Both the position numbers and the translations under genes were made by a program. Positions 8,978 through 16,367 of a stretch of DNA of 64,000 nt are shown here, piece by piece; position 1 is the stretch's first letter; every line of letters starts with the position of its first letter. The DNA is from Hymenobacter sp. DG25A. Its GTDB lineage: Bacteria; Bacteroidota; Bacteroidia; Cytophagales; Hymenobacteraceae. The stretch is taken from contig NZ_CP012623.1 in NCBI RefSeq assembly GCF_001280305.1, positions 2,294,001-2,358,000 on the forward strand. Direction: 5' to 3'. The notes beneath the pieces are model-generated. The model was given only the letters and a program-made list of their open reading frames with translations, made no database searches and was not told where the DNA came from.

Positions 8978-9514
8978 ATGACATCTATAAGTCCAGAAAG
9001 ATTATTGAGCATTCATGTGGAGGCAGCTACGCCGACATTTGCCGATTATCAGACGATTCACCAAGAGCAAGAGCGTCAACGTTACCCCAACCAGACTCGC
9101 AAGCCGGCAACGTCCGATTCGTGGAAGCAAAAAGGAAAGTTATGGTTGGCATTTTTCCTTTCCTCAGGGTTAGGCTACTGGTTAATGGGGCCGGGAAAAT
9201 GGCTAAGCTGGGCATTTTTAACACTATTCTTCACCGGCATAGGGCTCCTTTATCAGCTATATGAATACCGGAAGGCATATCGGCAGATATCAGCACGGTT
9301 ACATCCTTCTCAGTTTCGAGTCAGTCAGAACGGTGTAAAACTAACTTTCCCTCGTGGTGAAGCATTCTATACATGGAGTGAGTTTTACCGAATTCAACAC
9401 CTTTCGCCTTGGCTTTTGCTCTATACATCTGTGGAGCACAGCTATTATTTGGATATGCGTCGCATAGCCCCGCCTGCTACGTCGGCAGACCTGTTAGCCT
9501 TGCTACCTACCTGA
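8978..9514 (+). CDS. YcxB-like membrane protein
   Basis: A 178-residue protein with two adjacent hydrophobic segments around residues 53-90 (LAFFLSSGLGYWLMG and LSWAFLTLFFTGIGLLYQLY). A C-terminal soluble part resembles the YcxB domain (HPSQFRVSQNGVKLTFPRGE, then TWSEFYRIQHLSPWLLLYTS). This domain has a PH-like fold and no established function. The gene is visibly more AT-rich and uses different codons from its neighbours, which may mean recent acquisition or weak expression. It stands alone between a terminator and ppsA. Confidence 0.72.
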   Translation: MTSISPERLLSIHVEAATPTFADYQTIHQEQERQRYPNQTRKPATSDSWKQKGKLWLAFFLSSGLGYWLMGPGKWLSWAFLTLFFTGIGLLYQLYEYRKAYRQISARLHPSQFRVSQNGVKLTFPRGEAFYTWSEFYRIQHLSPWLLLYTSVEHSYYLDMRRIAPPATSADLLALLPT

Positions 9515-9628
9515 CCAACAGCACCTACTAAAGATGATATATATCAACGCATAAGCTCCTTATTCAATGCATATTGATAGTTCTTCCTCACTGGCCACAG
9601 TTTACTTGGCCGTATTGCGAGAACAGTC

Positions 9629-12070
9629 ATGGACGCGACCTACACTATTCCTTTCCGGGATTTATCCAGCAGCGCAGTAGGCGTAGTTGGCGGCAAAAAT
9701 GCTTCGCTAGGTGAGCTATTTAACCAGCTGATGCCGAAGGGCATTAACGTGCCCGATGGGTTTGCCACCACGGCCGCCGCGTATTGGCTGCTGCTCGATG
9801 AAAACGGCATTCGGGAAAAGCTATCCGCGCTGCTGGAAACCGTGGACACTAAGGAATTCAGCAACCTGCACGAGGTAGGAACAGCAGCCCGGGCGCTGGT
9901 CCAGAACGCTACTATACCGGAGCCGGTGCGCGCCGCCATTACCACTGCCTACCAACAGCTCAGCACCGATATGCCAACCGGCGCGCAGGTAGCAGTGCGC
10001 AGCAGCGCCACCGCCGAAGACCTGCCCTCCGCCAGCTTTGCCGGTCAGCATGATTCATTTCTGAATATGGAAGGCACCGAGGCGGTGCTGGAGGCCTGCC
10101 GCCGCTGCTACGTCTCGCTGTTCAACGACCGGGCCATCAAATACCGCATTCAAAATGGTTTCCCGCACATGCAGGTTGCTTTGTCGGTGGGCGTGCAGCT
10201 GATGGTGCGTTCTGATCTGGCCTCGGCGGGGGTGGCATTTACCATTGAGCCCGAAACCGGCTTTGAGCCCATGATTTACCTGACGGGCAGCTGGGGACTG
10301 GGCGAAAACGTGGTGCAGGGCGCCGTGAATCCCGATGAGTTCTACCTATTCAAGACCTCCATGCGGGCCGGTCATCAGTCGCTGGTCAGCAAGAAGCTGG
10401 GCGACAAAGCCCGCACCATGCGCTACGCCGCCGCGCACACCGGCCCCGGCCCTACCATTGAAAACGTGCCCACGCCCCCGGAGCAGCAGGCGCAGTTTGT
10501 ACTCACCGATGCGGAAGCCGAGCAGCTGGGCCGCTGGTGCCTGCTGATTGAGGAGCACTACGGCCTGCCCATGGACATAGAATGGGCCAAAGATGGCCGC
10601 AACGGTAAGCTCTACATTGTGCAGGCCCGCCCCGAAACCGTGCACCACGGCCACCAGGAGCTGCAGCTGCACGAATATCACCTGCAGGAGCGCGGCCCGG
10701 TGCTGGCCACGGGCAAAGCCGTAGGAAGCCAGATTGCTTCCGGCATAGCGCGCATCCTGGCCTCCCCTGCCGAAGGCCACCGCCTGCAGCCCGGCGACAT
10801 TCTGGTGGCCGACATCACCAACCCCGACTGGAACACGGTGATGCGCAAAGCCTCGGTGCTGGTGACCAACCAGGGCGGACGCACCAGCCATGCCGCCATT
10901 GTGGCCCGGGAGCTGGGCCTTTCGGCCGTGGTGGGCACCGGCAACGCCACCCGCCAGATTCAGGATGGGCAGGAAATCACGGTTTCCTGCGCCGAAGGTG
11001 ACGCCGGCTACATCTTCGGCGGCAAGCTGCCCTGGCAGGAAACCACCATCGACCTGAGCACCATCCGGATGCCGCGCACCAAACCCATGTTTATCCTGGC
11101 CGACCCCGACCAGGCCATGCGGCTTTCGCGCTACCCCAACCAGGGTGTGGGGCTGATGCGCATGGAATTCGCCATCAGCAGCAACATCCGTATTCATCCT
11201 ATGGCTTTGGTCAAGTTTGATGAGCTGAAAGATGAAGCGGCCCGTCTGGAGATTGAAAAGCTGACGCGCTACTATCCTTCCAAATCGGAGTATTTCGTGG
11301 AGAAGTTGTCGCAGGCTATTGCGCTGGTGGCGGCCGCGTTTTTCCCCAAAGACGTGATTGTGCGCATGAGCGACTTCAAGACCAACGAGTACGCCAACCT
11401 GCTGGGTGGGCGGCAGTTTGAGCCGGAGGAGGAGAACCCCATGCTGGGCTTCCGGGGCGCCTCGCGCTACTACCACCCAGCCTACCGCGACGGTTTCCGG
11501 CTGGAGTGCGAAGCCCTGAAACGGGTGCGCGACACGCTGGGCCTCACCAATGTGAAGGCCATGATTCCCTTCTGCCGCACCGTGGAGGAAGGCCAGAAAG
11601 TGGTGGACATTATGCGCGACTTTGGCCTAACGCGCGGGGTAAACGGGCTGGAAATCTACGTTATGGCCGAAATTCCCAGCAACGTGCTGCTGGCCGAGCA
11701 GTTTGCCACCGTGTTTGATGGGTTTTCCATCGGCTCCAACGACCTCACCCAGCTCACCCTGGGCATCGACCGGGACTCGGCCATCGTGAGCGAGCTGTTT
11801 GATGAGAACAATCCGGCCGTGAAGCTGCTGCTGCACCAGGTAATTCAGGCGGCCCACCACGCGGGCGTGAGAATTGGCCTGTGCGGGCAGGCCCCCAGCG
11901 ACTACCCGCAGTTTGCGCAGTTTCTGGTAGAGCAGGGCATCGACAGCATTTCCTTCACGCCCGATGCCCTGCTGAAAGGCATTGATAATATGGTGCGCGC
12001 GGAAGCCGGCCGCCGGGCGGCGCATGTTACGCCCAGCTACGGGCCTTCGTTATCAAAAGAGGGAATTTAG
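9629..12070 (+). CDS. ppsA: Phosphoenolpyruvate synthase
   Basis: An 813-residue cytoplasmic enzyme that makes phosphoenolpyruvate from pyruvate and ATP, releasing AMP and phosphate. This is the entry step to gluconeogenesis from pyruvate or lactate. The N-terminal ATP-binding domain (about residues 15-345) opens with VGGKNASLGELF. The phosphohistidine domain has NQGGRTSHAAIVARELG with H421. The C-terminal TIM barrel carries GSNDLTQLTLGIDRDS and ends near GLCGQAPSDYP with the catalytic cysteine. Length matches the family. A 12-bp AT palindrome (9535-9546) precedes it. It is convergent with ldhA, 30 nt away; the two genes act on both sides of pyruvate. Confidence 0.95.
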   Translation: MDATYTIPFRDLSSSAVGVVGGKNASLGELFNQLMPKGINVPDGFATTAAAYWLLLDENGIREKLSALLETVDTKEFSNLHEVGTAARALVQNATIPEPVRAAITTAYQQLSTDMPTGAQVAVRSSATAEDLPSASFAGQHDSFLNMEGTEAVLEACRRCYVSLFNDRAIKYRIQNGFPHMQVALSVGVQLMVRSDLASAGVAFTIEPETGFEPMIYLTGSWGLGENVVQGAVNPDEFYLFKTSMRAGHQSLVSKKLGDKARTMRYAAAHTGPGPTIENVPTPPEQQAQFVLTDAEAEQLGRWCLLIEEHYGLPMDIEWAKDGRNGKLYIVQARPETVHHGHQELQLHEYHLQERGPVLATGKAVGSQIASGIARILASPAEGHRLQPGDILVADITNPDWNTVMRKASVLVTNQGGRTSHAAIVARELGLSAVVGTGNATRQIQDGQEITVSCAEGDAGYIFGGKLPWQETTIDLSTIRMPRTKPMFILADPDQAMRLSRYPNQGVGLMRMEFAISSNIRIHPMALVKFDELKDEAARLEIEKLTRYYPSKSEYFVEKLSQAIALVAAAFFPKDVIVRMSDFKTNEYANLLGGRQFEPEEENPMLGFRGASRYYHPAYRDGFRLECEALKRVRDTLGLTNVKAMIPFCRTVEEGQKVVDIMRDFGLTRGVNGLEIYVMAEIPSNVLLAEQFATVFDGFSIGSNDLTQLTLGIDRDSAIVSELFDENNPAVKLLLHQVIQAAHHAGVRIGLCGQAPSDYPQFAQFLVEQGIDSISFTPDALLKGIDNMVRAEAGRRAAHVTPSYGPSLSKEGI

Positions 12071-12100
12071 CGCGGGTGGCCTGCCGGGGCCCGGTTAGCA

Positions 12101-13102
12101 CTACCCGGGACGCAGCTCATTCAGGCACGTTTCTTTTTGCTGCCAGCAGTTAATGTTGGCCAGGGTGGTAGCGGCTATGTTGGTCAGGGCCTCGTGGGTG
12201 AGAAAGGCCTGGTGGCCGGTAACCAGCACATTGGGCAGGCTCACCAGCTCGGCCAGCAGTGGGTCGGTTTCCGGCAGCGGCTGCTGGGAACGGTCATTGA
12301 AGAACAGACCCTTTTCGTGCTCATATACATCCAGCCCGAGGTAGCCCAGCTGCCCCGATTTCAGAGCATCCAGCGCCGCCTGGGTGTCTAAAACTCCACC
12401 CCGCCCGGTGTTGATCAGCATAACGCCGGGTTTCATTTTTGCCAGGGCCGCCGCGTCCAGCAAGTGGTAGGTGTGCGAAGTCAGGGGGATATGCACCGAG
12501 ATGATATCGGCCTGCTCATAGAGGTTCTCGCTTGGTAAGTACGCCAGCCCGAAGCGTTGGCACAACGTTGGGTCTTCTACCACATCGGCCCCTAGCAGGC
12601 GGCACCCAAACCCGTGCAGAATGGTAGCCATAACGGCCCCAATACGCCCGCAGCCCATAATGCCCACCGTTTTGCCATGCAGATCGAAGCCCACCAGGTT
12701 GTCTAGGCGGAAGTCGCCGTGCTGGAGCTGATTGCTGGCGCGACACAGCTGGCGGCTGAGGCCCAGCATGAGGGCCACGGCGTGCTCGGCCACGGCGTAG
12801 GGAGAGTATTCGGGCACGTTGGCTACGCGCAGGCCCAGGCGGGCGGCGGCGGCCAAGTCTACCTGGTCGTGGCCCACGGCGCGCACGGCCACGTAGCGCA
12901 CGCCCAAAGCATGCAGGCGCTCCAGGATGGGGGCCGAGGCATCGTCGCTGGTGAAAAGGGCTACGGCCATACTGCCCTTGGCCTGCTCTACGGTTGTCAG
13001 ACTTAGCGCATCCGTAACAAAATGCAGCTCATGGCTCCCCTGGGCAGCGGTAGTGAGGTAAGGCTGTTCAAACGCGTGGGCACTAAATACCGTAATTTGC
13101 AT
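12101..13102 (-). CDS. ldhA: D-lactate dehydrogenase (2-hydroxyacid dehydrogenase)
   Basis: A 333-residue NAD-dependent enzyme interconverting pyruvate and D-lactate. The dinucleotide fold has VGIMGCGRIGAV; the catalytic Arg lies in the region before VYEHEKGLFF, and the C-terminal GHQAFLTHEALTNIA is characteristic of fermentative LdhA-type enzymes, including the active-site histidine. Length agrees with LdhA (about 330). Other 2-hydroxyacid dehydrogenases are possible, but the GHQAFLT block favours lactate. No clear promoter box was found in the 276-bp gap it shares with the divergent DUF2911 gene; that gap has GC-rich hairpin-forming sequence near 13150-13205. Confidence 0.87.
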   Translation of the reverse strand: MQITVFSAHAFEQPYLTTAAQGSHELHFVTDALSLTTVEQAKGSMAVALFTSDDASAPILERLHALGVRYVAVRAVGHDQVDLAAAARLGLRVANVPEYSPYAVAEHAVALMLGLSRQLCRASNQLQHGDFRLDNLVGFDLHGKTVGIMGCGRIGAVMATILHGFGCRLLGADVVEDPTLCQRFGLAYLPSENLYEQADIISVHIPLTSHTYHLLDAAALAKMKPGVMLINTGRGGVLDTQAALDALKSGQLGYLGLDVYEHEKGLFFNDRSQQPLPETDPLLAELVSLPNVLVTGHQAFLTHEALTNIAATTLANINCWQQKETCLNELRPG

Positions 13103-13378
13103 ACAAGAGAATATGGCCCGAAGGCGAAGGGAAGAAGAGTCCCCACTCCAGCCCGGCTACAGCGGGGTAGCGGGCCTGGCACGAAGGTCCGGCTTCCGGG
13201 CAGAGCAAACCAATGATATCTATCAGTTAACCCGGCTTATTTTTCCCGGTCCGCCGTAAATGTCAAAACATATCCGGGCGCTGCTGTTTACGATGGCAGG
13301 GCATTTCTACACCGTATCCGGCATTGCGCAAAAGGTGTACTTTTACCCCACGTTCCATCTTTCTACTTATTCCTGATA

Positions 13379-14275
13379 ATGCTGAAAACATCTTCTGCTT
13401 TGCTGACCAGCATGGCCCTGGCCGGTGCCCTCCTTCTCTCGGCTCCAACCGCCCAAGCCCAGCTGAACACCCCGGCTGCCAGCCCAAAAAGCACCGTTAC
13501 GCAGCGCGTAGGCCTCACCGAGGTAACCATTACTTATTATCGCCCCAGCGTGAAAGGCCGCGTGATTTTCGGCGACTCCACCAGCAAGGCGGTGGTGGGC
13601 TACGGCAAGCGCTGGCGCACCGGGGCCAACTCTACTACGGCCATCAAGTTTTCGGATGATGTGACCGTGGAAGGCAAGAAAGTGCCAGCCGGCGAATACG
13701 GCCTGTACACCATTCCCGGCAAGACGGAGTGGACGGTTGTACTCAACAAAAGCCTGAAACAGGGCGCTGACGTGGCCGGCTTTAAGGCCGCCGACGATGT
13801 AGCCTCCTTTAAAGTGAAGCCCTACAAGCTGGGCCAGAAGGTGGAAACCTTCACCATCAACTTCGCTGACCTGACCCCGGCCACGGCCAACGTGGACATG
13901 CAGTGGGAAATGACCGGCGCCAAGTTTAAGGTAATTGCCGACGTGGACAGCAAAGTAATGGCGCAGATTGATGAGAAGGTTATCAAAAACGCTTCTCCCA
14001 GCGCCAATGACCTGGCCGCTGCCGCTGCTTACTACTACGATAACAACAAAGACGCCAAGCAGGCACTGGCCTGGATTCAGAAAGCCAACGCCACGGAGCC
14101 TAAGTTCTGGAACGTGCTGACGGAAGCCAAAATCCGCCTGAAAATGAAGGATTACAAAGGCGCCGTTACGGCCGCGGAGCAGTCGAAGAAACTGGCGCAG
14201 GAAGCTAAAAATGCTGACTACGTGAAGATGAACGACGCGCTGATTGTGGATGCCAAGAAAGCCGGCAAGCTGTAA
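13379..14275 (+). CDS. DUF2911 protein with helical repeat tail
   Basis: A 298-residue exported protein of unknown function. Residues 1-27 are a signal peptide (LAGALLLSAPTAQAQ). The DUF2911 domain, about residues 30-180, is recognised by TEVTITYYRPSVKGRVIFGD, the WRTGAN segment and VPAGEYGLYTIPGKTEWTVVLN. The remainder is helical and resembles TPR units (DLAAAAAYYYDNNKDAKQAL, then KDYKGAVTAAEQSKKLAQEA). DUF2911 proteins are abundant in Bacteroidota and are presumed periplasmic; no reaction is known. An imperfect -7 box TACTTTTA lies at 13338-13345. Confidence 0.88.
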   Translation: MLKTSSALLTSMALAGALLLSAPTAQAQLNTPAASPKSTVTQRVGLTEVTITYYRPSVKGRVIFGDSTSKAVVGYGKRWRTGANSTTAIKFSDDVTVEGKKVPAGEYGLYTIPGKTEWTVVLNKSLKQGADVAGFKAADDVASFKVKPYKLGQKVETFTINFADLTPATANVDMQWEMTGAKFKVIADVDSKVMAQIDEKVIKNASPSANDLAAAAAYYYDNNKDAKQALAWIQKANATEPKFWNVLTEAKIRLKMKDYKGAVTAAEQSKKLAQEAKNADYVKMNDALIVDAKKAGKL

Positions 14276-14340
14276 GCCGCAGGCCGTTTCCTGCTCCCGG
14301 CTTGCCAGCAGGGCAGCTGTATAACGGCCACTTCAACGCT

Positions 14341-14380
14341 AAAAATCCCCTGATGTCTCCCCTGACATCAGGGGATTTTT
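14341..14380. terminator. Bidirectional terminator
   Basis: A perfect 17-bp stem (AAAAATCCCCTGATGTC and its complement) around a 6-nt loop, with A and T runs at the ends. It lies between the convergent DUF2911 and symporter genes. Confidence 0.9.
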
Positions 14381-14382
14381 CA

Positions 14383-16104
14383 TTAGAGGGAAGCGTGTTC
14401 TGTCAGGTGGGTTGATTTTCTATTCCACACCGCCTGGCCTACTACCGCCAGCAGCATCACCGCAAAGCAGCCCAAGATATTGTACCACAAGTAGGCAATA
14501 TCAGTAAGCCAGAAAGCCAGAAAGGTGGCCACCTGGGTGATGACGGCAGCCCAGAATACGGCCCGGCCCCGCACCTCCTTCAGAAAGAAAGCCACGGCAA
14601 AAATACCCAGGATAGTGCCGTAGAACAGGGAGCCCAGAATATTAACGGCCTGAATCAGGTTTTCCATGCGGGCCGCGAACAGGGCAAAACCCACGCCCAG
14701 CACGCCCCAGCCCACCGTAGACCAGCGCGAAACCGCTACCAGATGTGCATCGGGGCAGTGCAGGCGGCGCGTAAACGGGCGGTATAAGTCGATGAGCGTG
14801 GTAGAGCCCAGGGAGTTGAGGCCCGAGGCGGCCGAGCTCATGGCGGCGCTTAGTACCACGGCCACCAGCAGCCCCACCAGCCCGCGGGGCAGGTAGTGCA
14901 GCACAAAGGAAATGAACACGTAGTCGGTGTCTTTGGAATCGGCCGCGGGCGCTACCTGCTTTACCAGGCCTTTCCACGATTCGCGGATGCCGGCGGCGGC
15001 GGCCTGGGTGGTTTGCAGGCGCTGGTCGGCGGCAGCCTGGGCCGGAGCATTGTTCTGCTGGTGGGCAGCTACCAGCGCCGTGGCCGCCTCGCGCTGCGCG
15101 TCCTGAATGCCACTGTACTCTTGCTGCAGCTGCCGGGCCTGGGGCGCCACGGCGCTGCGCATTACCCGCTCATAGATAGGCCGGTTGAAGGTGAGCGGGG
15201 CGGGCTGAAACAGGTAGAACACAAACAGCAGCACGCCCACCAGCAGGATGCCAAACTGCATGGGCACTTTCACCAGCCCGTTCATGAGCAGGCCCAGGCG
15301 GCTTTGGGTTACGCTCTGGCCGGAGAGGTAGCGCTGCACCTGGCTTTGGTCGGTGCCGAAGTAGGACAGCGCCAGAAACAGGCCGCCCGTCATACCCGTC
15401 CAGAAGTTGTAGCGGTTTTCCCAGTCGAAATGGAAGTCCACCAGGTTCAGCTTGCCCATGCGCCCGGCCAGGTGCATGGCATCCGAAAAGCCTACTTCTG
15501 CCGGCAGATAATGCACCAGCAGGTAGCCAGCCACCACCATGCCACTGAAGATAACCGCTACCTGCCCCTGCTGCGTGACGGTAACGGCGCGGGTGCCTCC
15601 GCTCACGGTATAGCCAATAATAGCGGCGCCCAGCAGGCACACCGTTACGGTAGTATTCCAGCCCAGAATAGCCGATAAAACTAACGCGGGGGCATATAGG
15701 GAAAGTCCGTTGCTGAGGCCGCGCTGCAGCAGGAAAAGGCCGGCAGCCAGGGTGCGGGTGCGCTTATCAAAACGGCTTTGCAGGTACTCGTAGGCGGTAT
15801 ATACCTGCAGGCGCTGGTAAATGGGTACGGCAACTATCGAAATCAGCACCATGGCCACGGGCAGGCCAAAGTAGAACTGAATAAAGCGCATGCCATCGGC
15901 ATAGGCCTGGCCGGGAGTACTGAGAAAGGTAATGGCCGAAGCCTGGGTGGCAATAATGCTCAGCCCCACGCCCCACCAGCGGGTTTGGCGGCCGCCCAGC
16001 AGGTAGCCATCCAAGGAGGAGCCGGCTTGCCGCGTGCGCCAGGCCCCATACCCAATGATAAACGTCAGCGCCCCCGCCAGTACGGCCCAGTCCAGCGCGC
16101 TCAT
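14383..16104 (-). CDS. Sodium:solute symporter with cytosolic-type insertion
   Basis: A 573-residue SSS-family transporter, about 70 residues longer than the symporter at 4775. Family signs are GSSLDGYLLGGRQTRWWGVG, ATQASAITFLSTPGQAY and the SAAMSSAASGLNSLGSTTLID helix. The extra length is an Ala/Gln-rich, probably helical insertion of about 95 residues (encoded near 14900-15190) between two membrane segments. The start ATG overlaps the stop of a 43-residue membrane protein gene by four bases (ATGA), so the two should be translated together. Substrate is unknown. Confidence 0.9.
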   Translation of the reverse strand: MSALDWAVLAGALTFIIGYGAWRTRQAGSSLDGYLLGGRQTRWWGVGLSIIATQASAITFLSTPGQAYADGMRFIQFYFGLPVAMVLISIVAVPIYQRLQVYTAYEYLQSRFDKRTRTLAAGLFLLQRGLSNGLSLYAPALVLSAILGWNTTVTVCLLGAAIIGYTVSGGTRAVTVTQQGQVAVIFSGMVVAGYLLVHYLPAEVGFSDAMHLAGRMGKLNLVDFHFDWENRYNFWTGMTGGLFLALSYFGTDQSQVQRYLSGQSVTQSRLGLLMNGLVKVPMQFGILLVGVLLFVFYLFQPAPLTFNRPIYERVMRSAVAPQARQLQQEYSGIQDAQREAATALVAAHQQNNAPAQAAADQRLQTTQAAAAGIRESWKGLVKQVAPAADSKDTDYVFISFVLHYLPRGLVGLLVAVVLSAAMSSAASGLNSLGSTTLIDLYRPFTRRLHCPDAHLVAVSRWSTVGWGVLGVGFALFAARMENLIQAVNILGSLFYGTILGIFAVAFFLKEVRGRAVFWAAVITQVATFLAFWLTDIAYLWYNILGCFAVMLLAVVGQAVWNRKSTHLTEHASL

Positions 16105-16232
16105 GTGGCAAAGTAGCCACTAAGCCACACAAACAACCCTATTTCCGCCACCAGCGCCGCCAGCACCAGCCCATACCAGGCGCGCCAGGAAGGCAGCAGG
16201 GGTGGCTTATTTGTTTCGGGGGAGGCGGGCAT
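16101..16232 (-). CDS. Small single-span membrane protein coupled to symporter
   Basis: A 43-residue open frame. After a proline-rich start (MPASPETNKPPLLPSW) comes one hydrophobic helix (WYGLVLAALVAEIGLFVWLS) and a short tail. Its TGA overlaps the ATG of the symporter gene in an ATGA junction. That overlap, a sensible membrane topology and codons like those of its neighbours support it as a real gene. Small subunits encoded just before SSS transporters are known elsewhere (for example YhdT with PanF), so a stabilising or regulatory partner is a fair inference. I see no named family. Confidence 0.78.
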   Translation of the reverse strand: MPASPETNKPPLLPSWRAWYGLVLAALVAEIGLFVWLSGYFAT

Positions 16233-16248
16233 AGAATTGAAAAAAGTG

Positions 16249-16348
16249 TGTCATCCTGAGTTGGCGAAGGACCTTATTAAAGCTGAACGACAAGCGTTAC
16301 AACCATTCGTTCGCATGTGATAAGATCCTTCGCCAGTTCAGGATGACA
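16249..16348. repeat. Dispersed inverted repeat, family A, copy 2
   Basis: It begins TGTCATCCTGAG, continues GGCGAAGGACCTTATTA, and ends with TGATAAGATCCTTCGCC and TTCAGGATGACA. The outer 30 nt pair with a few mismatches, while the central 40 nt are unique. It lies between the PIG-L gene and the small membrane protein gene and may also end PIG-L transcription. Confidence 0.88.
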
Positions 16349-16367
16349 ATTTGGGTTGGTTAGCTAA

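Noticed and set aside
8978..9514. AT-rich YcxB-like gene as part of a mobile island
   Set aside because: No mobility gene, direct repeats or tRNA boundary; one AT-rich gene alone is not an island.
9535..9546. TGATATATATCA palindrome upstream of ppsA as an operator
   Set aside because: Only 12 bp and pure AT in the centre; such palindromes arise by chance in AT-rich gaps.
13140..13210. GC-rich hairpin-forming sequence between ldhA and the DUF2911 gene, considered as a structured RNA
   Set aside because: Pairing is short and bulged, no conserved RNA pattern is recognisable, and no promoter points through it.
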